A stretch of 64,000 bases of DNA from Lachnobacterium bovis DSM 14045 (GTDB lineage: Bacteria; Bacillota; Clostridia; Lachnospirales; Lachnospiraceae), in assembly GCF_900107245.1 (NCBI RefSeq), contig NZ_FNPG01000012.1:36118-100117 (forward strand). The letters are read 5' to 3'. Shown piece after piece: positions 19,151 through 27,539 of the stretch. The notes under the pieces are model-generated. The model was given only the letters and a program-made list of their open reading frames with translations, was not told the origin of the DNA and ran no database searches. The position numbers and the translations under genes were made by a program. Each line of letters starts with the position of its first letter. Position 1 is the stretch's first letter.

Positions 19151-19179
19151 AAAAAAAAGATCATCAACGAGTGATGATC
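19151..19179 (-). terminator. Terminator overlapping the end of the MacB-like gene
   Basis: GATCATCA-CTCGT-TGATGATC on the minus strand, followed by eight T. The TGA stop of the last gene of the cluster lies inside the hairpin, so the cluster ends here. Confidence 0.85.
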
Positions 19180-20297
19180 TTAGTTCCAACCAAAACAAAC
19201 ATCATAATAGATACGTTCTTTAAATTATACATACATATTTTAAATGATTCTATTATTTGATATTGATTATCTAATTTATTTATTAATTCAAAATGTTTCC
19301 ACGTTTCTAATTCTTGCCATGCTAATTCTTTAAAAAAGACAAAATCTGACCATTGTGTAGCCAAAAAATCTTTTGGAATGGTTATACTCCCAAATATAAT
19401 CACACATACAACGATAACAAATACTGCAACTATTTTGGTATACCATCCATTATAATCAGGAGTATTGTCAAAAACATCCCATTCTCTAAATGGTGTCTTT
19501 TGAATTAAATCATATCCCTTACTTGCTAACCATTTACAGCCGTTAATTATTTCTATCTTTTTTTGTCTACAAATAAAAACTATCAATAAAATTAGCTGTA
19601 TTAATATCATTATTTTTATCAAACTATCTGCATAAAAATATAATCTTTCATATGCATATCGATTTTTTTCCATAGAAAAAGAAATCATATCCGTCTGAGT
19701 TCCTTCTTCTAACGATGTAGCATATGGCTTATATGCTGTACCACAAAGTAAAACATTTTCATTTGCTTCCTTAGATTTATCGTTTACCTCAGCAAATATT
19801 CCTTCCTCAACATCTTTTGCCACATCCGAAACCGTATACTCTATTCCGTTTATTTGGAGTTTTGTTCCTTTTACATTTAGAGTTCCTACGAGATCATATG
19901 CTGTCTTTTTTCCTAAAATACAGCAATTATTGTCATCCATAAATAGCTCTGCATTAGAATTAACTATATTTTTACTGTTTCCACAAAAATATATAATTCT
20001 TTGATTACTTGAGGATTCTAGCCCTTCAACCTTAACAGATTTATATCCAGCATCTCCCCAAAAAGTGTATTTATAAGAATTATTTTTCAATAATTGCAAA
20101 TTTTTACTGACCTGTTTAGGTGATAAAGGCATATCTTCATATGAATAGTCAATTCTATCTTTAGCAATCGCTATATTGTTTTTTTGAAAAATTGCAGATA
20201 CTTCCATAAAAAGCATTGCAGCAATTACAAACACTACAAAGATATGAATACTTTTTATGTATTTCAATTTACTTTTTATCAACTTTATCTCCCTCAC
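19164..20297 (-). CDS. MacB-like membrane protein of the peptide cluster
   Basis: One N-terminal membrane segment (about 18-36) is followed by an extracytoplasmic region of about 180 residues resembling the MacB periplasmic core. Membrane segments follow at about 229-244, 285-305 and near the C-terminus. No ATPase domain is attached or encoded nearby, although MacB-type systems need one. The start overlaps the membrane-fusion-protein gene by 29 nt, so they are likely co-translated and may form one envelope complex. The family assignment is tentative. Confidence 0.55.
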   Translation of the reverse strand: MREIKLIKSKLKYIKSIHIFVVFVIAAMLFMEVSAIFQKNNIAIAKDRIDYSYEDMPLSPKQVSKNLQLLKNNSYKYTFWGDAGYKSVKVEGLESSSNQRIIYFCGNSKNIVNSNAELFMDDNNCCILGKKTAYDLVGTLNVKGTKLQINGIEYTVSDVAKDVEEGIFAEVNDKSKEANENVLLCGTAYKPYATSLEEGTQTDMISFSMEKNRYAYERLYFYADSLIKIMILIQLILLIVFICRQKKIEIINGCKWLASKGYDLIQKTPFREWDVFDNTPDYNGWYTKIVAVFVIVVCVIIFGSITIPKDFLATQWSDFVFFKELAWQELETWKHFELINKLDNQYQIIESFKICMYNLKNVSIMMFVLVGTKIITR

Positions 20298-21693
20298 TTA
20301 TGGCCTTTGTTGCAGTTGTGACAATTGGTGTAGTATAGTCTAAATCACCTGAAACTGCTACTTTATCTGCATTTTTATCTAATACTTTAACATTAACTTT
20401 CTTTATAACGTTAGTTGTACCTAAAACAGTATCCTTCTCATCTAAAACATATACACAATAATCGCCATTATCCTGTCTTAAAGCTGTTCTGTCTAATACG
20501 TACCGATAGCTTTTAGAGCCTGTCTCAATTTTTGCCTTCACAGATTCTGAAATCTTTACGTCATCACTTGAAGTTTCTAGAATTGCCACATAACTTGTTG
20601 TTCCACTGTCTGTTGCTCCTCCTGCATCTGTTGGAACTCCACCATCAGCTGACATATCACCTGATTGTCCAACATCACCTGCATCTGTAGAACCCGAAGT
20701 TGAACCATTATCATTAATACTAGATGTCTTTGGACCTACTGAAATCAAATCTGCTTTAATCTTTTTATCCTTTGAATTGTATATTTTAATCTTACCTTTT
20801 ACGTTTAAAAAATTATATTCTTGTTCATTCAAAGTGACTTCTATTTGCTTCGCATCATTCTTACTTGCCATATGAATAAAAGCTTCCGCAGATGTCATGT
20901 TTCCATTTTTTATAGAAACCTCTGTGACAATTCCATCTTCCGGTGCCTTTATAGTTCCACCATTTGCTACTACTTCATTTACTTTATTAAGCGCATCCTG
21001 TTTCTCTGCTAAATCACTTTTTTGAGTACCTTCGTCTTGTTGTGGAAGTGCTGATTCATCTACCGCCTTTTTTGCATTATCGATTTCTATTTTCGCATTA
21101 CTTACCGCATCATTATATTCTTGTTGTTTTTGCTTAACATCATCCTGTAAATTTTTCTTTGTCTCTGCAATTGTTTTTGCGTCATCATCGGCAGATGGTT
21201 TATAACTATTTAATTGATTCTGAGCATCCACCAAATTTTGTTTTGCCTGTGCTACTTTTTGATTATTAAGATTTACAGCATTATCATAGTCTGTTTTTGC
21301 CTGAGCTGCCTTCATGTTGTTAGTTTCTTTGCTTACATCTAAACTTGATTTTGCTGCATTATACTCATTTTGAGCCTTTTTCTGAAGATCACTTAAAGTT
21401 TTTTGTTCAAACTCAATTAACGTCTCACCTTTACTAACTTCCTGTCCAACCTTGCACTTCACTTTAGAAACTCTTAAATTTTCTATACTATATAAAGCAA
21501 TATCTGACTCTGATTTTACTTTACCTTGTTCTTCAAAATCATTATCTAAAGAGCCTTCATTAGCCATAATTGTTTCTACTAAAGGTGTGCACAATGAACT
21601 TATCTGTCTTGATGCATAGGTACATAATGCTATTACTACTAATACTGTCAAAAAAAGTTTCTTTCTTTTTTTAGTAATCTTTTCTCCTATCAT
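20269..21693 (-). CDS. HlyD/MacA-type membrane-fusion protein
   Basis: An N-terminal membrane anchor (about 12-30) is followed by a lipoyl-like half (VKCKVGQEVSKGETLIEFE), a long Ala/Gln/Lys/Asp-rich coiled coil (about 105-230) and the second half (IKAPEDGIVTEVSIKNGN). A Gly/Ser/Asp-rich insert at about 325-367 is unusual. The C-terminal barrel ends in DKK. Such adaptors link ABC exporters to the cell surface in export of peptides or macrolides. It lies between the CUT1-type permease pair and the MacB-like gene, with tight spacing on both sides. Confidence 0.85.
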   Translation of the reverse strand: MIGEKITKKRKKLFLTVLVVIALCTYASRQISSLCTPLVETIMANEGSLDNDFEEQGKVKSESDIALYSIENLRVSKVKCKVGQEVSKGETLIEFEQKTLSDLQKKAQNEYNAAKSSLDVSKETNNMKAAQAKTDYDNAVNLNNQKVAQAKQNLVDAQNQLNSYKPSADDDAKTIAETKKNLQDDVKQKQQEYNDAVSNAKIEIDNAKKAVDESALPQQDEGTQKSDLAEKQDALNKVNEVVANGGTIKAPEDGIVTEVSIKNGNMTSAEAFIHMASKNDAKQIEVTLNEQEYNFLNVKGKIKIYNSKDKKIKADLISVGPKTSSINDNGSTSGSTDAGDVGQSGDMSADGGVPTDAGGATDSGTTSYVAILETSSDDVKISESVKAKIETGSKSYRYVLDRTALRQDNGDYCVYVLDEKDTVLGTTNVIKKVNVKVLDKNADKVAVSGDLDYTTPIVTTATKAISEGDKVDKK

Positions 21694-21740
21694 AATTCCT
21701 TCCTCTGTCTTGCTAACTTATGTTAATTACTCTGTTTTAC

Positions 21741-22595
21741 TTATTTACTTTCTCCTAGCGAAGCAACTCCATTTTCCAATTCTTCCGAGAACTCTCTAAA
21801 GAGTGCTATACACGGAATAATCATTATTACTGATGCTCCAAAAGCATACTTTGCATTTGCTAAATCTATCTTTGGTAAAAACAAAGATAACGTCCACAAA
21901 CTTTTTGTTTTTAAAAAAATCATTGGTTGTTCAACTATATTCCAATATTCAAGAAAATTTAAAATCATTGATGAAATAATTCCAGGCATTGCAAGTGGAA
22001 CAGCTATTTTAGTAAATATTGTAAAATCATTTGCACCATCAATTTGAGCTGCTTCAATTAAACTGTCTGGAATATTCTTGAATGAACCTAGCATCAAAAA
22101 AACTGGAAACGATTGGAAAATTCCAATTACAATTATTCCAACTAGGGTATCTAACAAACCTAATTTATCTAAAATTATATATTGTGGCAACATTACTGTC
22201 TGAAATGGCAAAAACATTATAATCAAATATAAGAACTCAACTATTTTTTTGCCCCTAAATTTATATTTTGCCAAAGCCCATGCTGCCGGCATACCCACTA
22301 TCACCTGTCCAACAGTTACACTTATCGCCACTTTCATCGAATTCCAAAAAGCCACAAAATACTCTGGACTATCAAAAAGCACTTTTATATAAGCCCTAAA
22401 GGAAACCTCGATAGGGAAAATAATCCAACTAATATATGATGATTTTTTTTCTGAACTTAATGGTCCTAAACAATGTAATAACGTTGCATCTGTCATACAT
22501 GAGCCCATAAAAAGTAATACTATTGGCATAACACAAAACAGCATCAGAATTAGCATTATTATGTTAACCCCTATGCTTGATTTTTTATTTTTCAT
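21741..22595 (-). CDS. CUT1-type ABC permease (MalG-like)
   Basis: A 284-residue protein with six predicted membrane segments and the EAA loop EAAQIDGANDFTIFTKIAVP, which normally docks an ATPase such as MalK or MsiK. It overlaps the preceding permease gene by 11 nt, so the two should form a heterodimer. Sugar importers of this type take substrate from a lipoprotein binding protein; two such lipoproteins lie upstream. No ATPase of the MalK type is in the window, so a shared one would be needed. Confidence 0.9.
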   Translation of the reverse strand: MKNKKSSIGVNIIMLILMLFCVMPIVLLFMGSCMTDATLLHCLGPLSSEKKSSYISWIIFPIEVSFRAYIKVLFDSPEYFVAFWNSMKVAISVTVGQVIVGMPAAWALAKYKFRGKKIVEFLYLIIMFLPFQTVMLPQYIILDKLGLLDTLVGIIVIGIFQSFPVFLMLGSFKNIPDSLIEAAQIDGANDFTIFTKIAVPLAMPGIISSMILNFLEYWNIVEQPMIFLKTKSLWTLSLFLPKIDLANAKYAFGASVIMIIPCIALFREFSEELENGVASLGESK

Positions 22596-23439
22596 AATTT
22601 ACTGCTCCTAATTTTTTCACAAATAATGCAAGAAGAGTAATTACTATTAAGTTAATAGTTGCTGCTGTAGCCATCTTACTTATCTCTAATTCTCTGAACC
22701 AGTTATTAAATAAATGCTGCAACATATATATTCCATCTGCCGGATAATCTCCAGCAATCAAATATGCTTCTCTATAAACTTTAAAAGAATTAATCACTCC
22801 TAGGATTATTTGAAGTACAATTGTTGGGATAATATTTGGTATAGTTATATACCAAAATTTAGTAATGCGTCCAGCACCATCAATATCTGCTGCTTCATAT
22901 ATTTCCTCCGGAACAGCTAGAAGTCCAACTAACCATATAATTGTACAATAACCAAGATTTTTCCATATGAAACTTAACACTAATACATAAAATGAAGCAT
23001 TCGTGGTCAACCATTTCACTCCCGATATACCAAAAATATTTAAACACCCATTAATAATTCCTTTGTTTTCAAAAAGAAAACGCCATATAATAATCAATGA
23101 TACAACTGGTATCGTCATTGGAAGTAACAAAACATGCTTCAATTGTTTTTCTAGCCACACATTATATGTTATTTTTACAGCAATCCATAATGAAATAATC
23201 AAAATGATTGGTACACCTATAAGAATAAACCTTATTGTATTTACTGCTGCAAGCTGAAAAGCTTCATTATTGAATACTTCTATATAGTTGTCTATTCCAA
23301 CAAATTCAGAGCCTTCACAATTAACAAATGATCTTCTTACAACATCAAGCAATGGATATATGTAAAAAATACACACTCCTATAAAACTTGGTATTAAGAA
23401 AAACCATGCTTTTGAAATTTTGCTTTTCTTATTTTTCAT
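22585..23439 (-). CDS. CUT1-type ABC permease (MalF-like)
   Basis: A 284-residue six-helix permease with the EAA motif EAADIDGAGRITKFWYITIP. The start overlaps the end of the broken exporter gene by 11 nt (ATGAAAAATAAG in the other frame), showing that the permeases are embedded in the peptide-cluster operon rather than placed by chance. Normally such proteins import oligosaccharides. Its partner is the downstream MalG-like gene. Confidence 0.9.
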   Translation of the reverse strand: MKNKKSKISKAWFFLIPSFIGVCIFYIYPLLDVVRRSFVNCEGSEFVGIDNYIEVFNNEAFQLAAVNTIRFILIGVPIILIISLWIAVKITYNVWLEKQLKHVLLLPMTIPVVSLIIIWRFLFENKGIINGCLNIFGISGVKWLTTNASFYVLVLSFIWKNLGYCTIIWLVGLLAVPEEIYEAADIDGAGRITKFWYITIPNIIPTIVLQIILGVINSFKVYREAYLIAGDYPADGIYMLQHLFNNWFRELEISKMATAATINLIVITLLALFVKKLGAVNYEK

Positions 23440-23989
23440 TTCTTACTCCATCTAGCTTAATTATATTGTCACACATATTTGAAAGTTCTTTGTTATGTAA
23501 AATAAAAATTGTTGTTTTATTTTTACGATATTCTTTTATGAATTTAATAATACTTTTGCTACTTACCTTAATATCACCTTGATTACATTTATAAAAACCC
23601 ACCAATAATTTTGCTAGTGTTGTCTTCCCACAACCACTCTTTCCAACTATTGCGGTAGTAATTCCTTGCTTAATAAAAAAGGTTTTATTCTCAAAAACTA
23701 TTTTATTGTTATATTCAAAACAAAGGTTTTTAAACTCTATATCTCCATCTTTAAATCTAATTTCTTTTGTATGATTCCACTCTTCTTCTTCATTTTCAAT
23801 ATTTAATATATCATCTAATCTTGCAAATGAAACGACTGAATCCTGTAAACTTAGTTGAATTCTAACAAAAGAAACCACTGGTTCAACAAAATAACCTTCT
23901 ACAGAAATAAATAATAAAAGTGTTCCAACAGTTAATTCTCCGTTAATAATACTGTTCATACCAATTGCCAACATAGCAATTGCAATCAC
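23429..23989 (-). CDS. C-terminal fragment of C39-type ABC exporter, ATPase core deleted
   Basis: The frame starts in the last transmembrane helix and enters an ABC ATPase with an intact Walker A (GKSGCGKTT). Right after GDIKV it jumps in frame to SSKSIIKFIKEYRKNKTTIFI, which aligns with the region after Walker B. The Q-loop, LSGGQ signature and Walker B, about 85-95 residues, are missing, and the switch His appears as ILHNK. This half cannot hydrolyse ATP. Upstream, the same frame remains open to about 24170, encoding the missing TMD segment without a start. The fragment is the 3' half of the gene whose 5' half is at 24147-25055. Confidence 0.75.
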   Translation of the reverse strand: MIAIAMLAIGMNSIINGELTVGTLLLFISVEGYFVEPVVSFVRIQLSLQDSVVSFARLDDILNIENEEEEWNHTKEIRFKDGDIEFKNLCFEYNNKIVFENKTFFIKQGITTAIVGKSGCGKTTLAKLLVGFYKCNQGDIKVSSKSIIKFIKEYRKNKTTIFILHNKELSNMCDNIIKLDGVRNEK

Positions 23990-24146
23990 ATTATCTAGAA
24001 TATCAACAACAAATGAATATTTGATGTTAGCAGCTTTCCCTTTTATTACGTTATCTTGATATTCATCAACTTTTTTTACTAGTCTAAGTTTATTCTTTTT
24101 TTCATACGATAAAGTTTTTATAGTAATTAATGAATCTAACGTTTCT

Positions 24147-25055
24147 TTAACATCTGTAAATAAGTTTGTATCTATCTAATACTGTATATCTAATATGCTT
24201 CACTTTTTTTATATAGAAATATGATACAATTAAAAAAATCAAATTTGAAATACTTTCTATTTCTTCAAATCTAGACAATATTTCTCCTGTTCTATAATTA
24301 TCCAACATTTTAATTGGCGCACTCATAATTTTTGTTATAAATTTATTCTGAAGATTAACACCAATTTTTTTTGCCATATTCGCCGAAACACTGTCTCTGA
24401 GCATTTTACACAAACTCATAATAACATACATAATTCCAAGCCCGATTAATGTTATAAAAAACATATCAGTTTTTCTATCATAAATGTATGAATCCATTAT
24501 ATCTTGGTATGCAAATGCTACTACATATTGCAAAACCATAATAATTATAGCTAGTACCGTAGAAATTACAATTGCCTTTTTATGAGCAAAAATAATTTTT
24601 AAATATTCATTAAATAATAAAGCTTTTTTGTTATTTTGTTTTATTTTTCCAGAATGCTCAAATGTAATGATATACCCTGTCCAAAATCTCAAAAATTTTT
24701 CTATTGTCCATTTCTCATTTCCACACGCAGGATCAAAAACAAATACCTTTTTTCTTGTTATTTTCCTCACTACAATAAAATGGCAAAAATTGTTTTCTGA
24801 AATTCCATGTGCAATAAAAGGGCCACATATTTCTTCCTCTAACAATTCTTCGAAACTACCTTCTAATGGTTCAGTTTCAAATCCATATTTTTTAGCAACT
24901 CTACAAATATCATAAATACTTACGCCACTTGTTGTCACCTGAAAACTTTTTCTAAAATTGGAAAGTCTATCTCTTATGCCCCAATATTTACATATTGAGG
25001 CAAAAGCTGCGACTCCACAATCCTTTTCATCATGTTGTCTCACTCCAAAAAACAT
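24147..25055 (-). CDS. N-terminal fragment of C39-peptidase ABC exporter (frameshifted)
   Basis: Begins with a peptidase C39 domain: QHDEKDCGVAA holds the oxyanion Gln7 and catalytic Cys13, NNFCHFIVV the His, and FDPACG the Asp. Such domains cut double-glycine leaders during export. Membrane helices and the loop motif MLDNYRTGEILSRFEEIESIS follow. After this the TMD is shortened and the frame ends in YTVLDRYKLIYRC. The continuation (DVKETLDSLITIKTLSYEKK...) is in another frame leading to the 23429-23989 fragment. The C39 domain itself looks intact. The gene starts 3 nt after the lipoprotein stop. Confidence 0.8.
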   Translation of the reverse strand: MFFGVRQHDEKDCGVAAFASICKYWGIRDRLSNFRKSFQVTTSGVSIYDICRVAKKYGFETEPLEGSFEELLEEEICGPFIAHGISENNFCHFIVVRKITRKKVFVFDPACGNEKWTIEKFLRFWTGYIITFEHSGKIKQNNKKALLFNEYLKIIFAHKKAIVISTVLAIIIMVLQYVVAFAYQDIMDSYIYDRKTDMFFITLIGLGIMYVIMSLCKMLRDSVSANMAKKIGVNLQNKFITKIMSAPIKMLDNYRTGEILSRFEEIESISNLIFLIVSYFYIKKVKHIRYTVLDRYKLIYRC

Positions 25056-25058
25056 AAC

Positions 25059-27185
25059 TTAGTTTTCCTTCTGATATAACTTAACCTTCTGTATTACATT
25101 CTTAGTTGCATCATCTATAGTAACTTTACCCTTATTTAATTGATTAACTTGCTCATAAACAATATATTTGATTGAAGAATCAACTATTACAGGATTTTTT
25201 AAATTTTTAAATGTTTCAATCCACTGAACTTGCTGTTCGGATGTAATTGGTTGAAGTTGTTGATTTTTACCAATAAAAACTGATGTCTCGTACGACAAAT
25301 ACTTATTTAATGCTTCAACATTAACAGGAAAACCATCCAACATATCAGTAGCCTGGTTTTCTTTGCTTACAGCTTCTTCGATAAAATCCTTAGCTTCATC
25401 TACACATTTACACTTCTTACATATTGCCATTCGTTCTATTGGTTCGTAATAATTGTTATTAATTATCATACTCTCTATACCAGATTTTTCTTTTATTAAT
25501 TGTAGCTGTGAAATACCTCCACTAGTTATTTCTTCTTCAATAGTAGCTTGCACATCTCCTGAATAAATTTTAGATACACTCTCACCTTGATAATGAACAT
25601 CCTTAGTTCCATGCATATCAAATGTTAATTCATTATCTTCTGAACCAGTTTTCTTTTTTATATTCATTAACTTGTTAGCAAGTTTAAAATAATAATTAAC
25701 ATCGCTTTCTTTCAAATTATTTTTTTCTATTCCTGATGCAATATAATTTTTATAAATACAATCTAAAATATCGCAATAGTTTTCTGTATAAAAAGCTGGT
25801 TTTGATTTTTTACCCATTTCAGAAAACTTATCATAATACTCTTTCACTGAATCTGCTTTACAAAATTCTTTAGTTCCAACCTTCGTTGAAATGCTAAAAT
25901 GTGTTGGGATTTCATAAGCTTTATTTGTGTTCTCATCAACAATGTTATTTAATAAATTGTTTTGTGATTTAATTTTACTTCTTAGAGTTGTTAAATCTAC
26001 TAACATTTTTTGTTTAATCAATTTATCAACTGATAACCCATCAAGCATAATAATATCAGGTCCATCGCCTGCCAACATTTCAGTATTAAGTTTTTTTATA
26101 GCATCCGATGGTGTTTTATTGTCATCCTCATCATCAATTCCTATTTCCATTTCAATACTTGTATCTGGATTCTTTGAAGCATATTCTGATACAATAGTAT
26201 TTAAGTACTCATTCTGATACAATGAATAAACTCTTAAATTATTTTTTTTCTTCATTTTTTTATCCGATACGTATACTAGTTTATCATTTATTTGATTAGA
26301 TGTTTGCACTAGTAATCCATTCTCAAATGATTTACTGTCCTTTATAATAGTTGCTCTAGAATTAATTGTTGCATTAACAAGTTTCTTTTTGCTTTCAAGT
26401 TTTCCATTTGTAAATGTATAAACATTATTCTGTGTTAACATTTTTATTCTATCTTTATCATCAGAAGACATTGTTACATTCATGGTTCCATCTTCTGATA
26501 CTTTATTTAATTTCTTTATTAATCTATCATTTTTCACTTCTTTATAAGTTTTCTGTTCAAAAGCTTTGACACTTCCTTCTTGTTCAAGATAATACAGGCC
26601 GTTTGCCTTAGTTAATGAATCAATTCTTCCTGAAAACTGACCATGTGTACTAAACATTTTTTCACCGTTTTCAGAATAAACAGTTCCTTTTTTCACAAAA
26701 AAGACATCATCTCCTACTATTTTTAATTGATCTATGCCTTCGTTATTAACTGATTGCTCTTTTCCATCCACAATTTTATTTAAAGCATAATTATCTGGCT
26801 CTTTAGAATTTTCTTCTGTGTTGTTTTGTGACACATTATCTGTCAAAATATAACTATCACCATTTGTTTTTAATACCGCTTGATCAATTCTAGAATTCAC
26901 TTCTGGACTATTCTTATCAAGTTTTTCCCATTTCTTTCCAAAATCAGATGTTTTATATATTCCAACATATTTTTTATCTGTATCTGTTCCAAAAATATAA
27001 ATACTATTTTTATCTGTTGTAAATGCGGCTACACTTGAAACTTCATTTGGAAGCGCAACTTGATTTTCATATATTTTAGCTATATCATCTTCTTTTTTTG
27101 ATTTTCCACATCCAGTAATTCCGGTAGTACATAGCATCATAATCAAACTAAGACCGATACATATTTTTCTGTTTCTTTTTAACAT
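25059..27185 (-). CDS. Lipoprotein: propeller-like domain fused to extracellular solute-binding domain (copy B)
   Basis: The signal peptide ends in the lipobox ITGC. Residues about 35-320 contain an Asp-box-like TSDFGKKW and repeated beta motifs suggesting a propeller. Residues about 325-700 look like a family 1 solute-binding protein (LYQNEYLNTIVSEYASKNP, GDGPDIIMLDG). It is a paralogue of the protein at 27540-29663: nearly identical over the first 285 residues and last 30, diverged between. It should present ligand to the downstream CUT1-type permeases. The peptide gene and its terminator lie just upstream, and the exporter follows after 3 nt. Confidence 0.8.
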   Translation of the reverse strand: MLKRNRKICIGLSLIMMLCTTGITGCGKSKKEDDIAKIYENQVALPNEVSSVAAFTTDKNSIYIFGTDTDKKYVGIYKTSDFGKKWEKLDKNSPEVNSRIDQAVLKTNGDSYILTDNVSQNNTEENSKEPDNYALNKIVDGKEQSVNNEGIDQLKIVGDDVFFVKKGTVYSENGEKMFSTHGQFSGRIDSLTKANGLYYLEQEGSVKAFEQKTYKEVKNDRLIKKLNKVSEDGTMNVTMSSDDKDRIKMLTQNNVYTFTNGKLESKKKLVNATINSRATIIKDSKSFENGLLVQTSNQINDKLVYVSDKKMKKKNNLRVYSLYQNEYLNTIVSEYASKNPDTSIEMEIGIDDEDDNKTPSDAIKKLNTEMLAGDGPDIIMLDGLSVDKLIKQKMLVDLTTLRSKIKSQNNLLNNIVDENTNKAYEIPTHFSISTKVGTKEFCKADSVKEYYDKFSEMGKKSKPAFYTENYCDILDCIYKNYIASGIEKNNLKESDVNYYFKLANKLMNIKKKTGSEDNELTFDMHGTKDVHYQGESVSKIYSGDVQATIEEEITSGGISQLQLIKEKSGIESMIINNNYYEPIERMAICKKCKCVDEAKDFIEEAVSKENQATDMLDGFPVNVEALNKYLSYETSVFIGKNQQLQPITSEQQVQWIETFKNLKNPVIVDSSIKYIVYEQVNQLNKGKVTIDDATKNVIQKVKLYQKEN

Positions 27186-27210
27186 TTTATCTCCTTATAC
27201 TCAAAACAAC
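26357..27210. repeat. Near-identical direct repeat, copy B (lipoprotein 5' part and leader)
   Basis: This stretch matches 28835-29688 almost base for base at an offset of 2478 bp. It covers the ribosome-binding site, the signal peptide and the first 275-285 codons of the two lipoprotein genes. A second short matched block covers the last 65-90 bases of both genes (25059-25140 and 27540-27621). Confidence 0.85.
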
Positions 27211-27235
27211 CGAGGTACTTAGTTCCCCCGGTTTT
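27207..27235 (-). terminator. Terminator after the double-glycine peptide gene
   Basis: AACCGGGG pairs with CCTCGGTT (one mismatch) around a 12-13 nt loop on the minus strand, followed by GTTTT. The short T-tract suggests partial read-through into the lipoprotein and transporter genes. Confidence 0.6.
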
Positions 27236-27252
27236 GATTATTTATATTATCA

Positions 27253-27444
27253 TTAGTAGTTTTCACACCAAATAACTCTAGTTCTATGTGAACCGCCGTA
27301 TCTTCCTGTATGTCTACCTGCTGCCCTTAAGCATGAATTGTAATTGCTTCCATAATTGTATCCTAAATATCTGGTTTTTTCACAAATCCAATGATATCCT
27401 CCACCAACTATATTCTTTGTGTTTTTTTCTGATATTTTCTTCAT
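27253..27444 (-). CDS. Double-glycine-leader peptide (bacteriocin-like or signalling precursor)
   Basis: A 63-residue precursor from ATG 27444, with AGGAGG 7 nt upstream (an in-frame TTG at 27450 is less well placed). The leader MKKISEKNTKNIVGG matches the double-glycine type cut by C39 peptidases, and a C39 domain is encoded in the same cluster. The predicted 48-residue core begins GYHWICEK and is rich in Gly, Tyr, Arg and Asn. It has three Cys, and C-terminal His/Arg give a positive charge. It has its own promoter and terminator. It may be a class II bacteriocin, a modified peptide or a signal; no modification enzyme is seen. Confidence 0.72.
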   Translation of the reverse strand: MKKISEKNTKNIVGGGYHWICEKTRYLGYNYGSNYNSCLRAAGRHTGRYGGSHRTRVIWCENY

Positions 27445-27473
27445 ATTCAAGCCTCCTTTCTTTGTCTTTTAGT

Positions 27474-27501
27474 ATTATATCACCTTTTTTTTTAATTTCA
27501 A
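27474..27501 (-). promoter_or_regulatory. Promoter of the double-glycine peptide
   Basis: TTGAAA (27501-27496) and TATAAT (27479-27474) with a 16-nt spacer that contains a run of nine A residues (minus strand). Confidence 0.6.
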
Positions 27502-27539
27502 GCCATTTTTGTCATTATAGTTAAATTTTATGCGGGATT

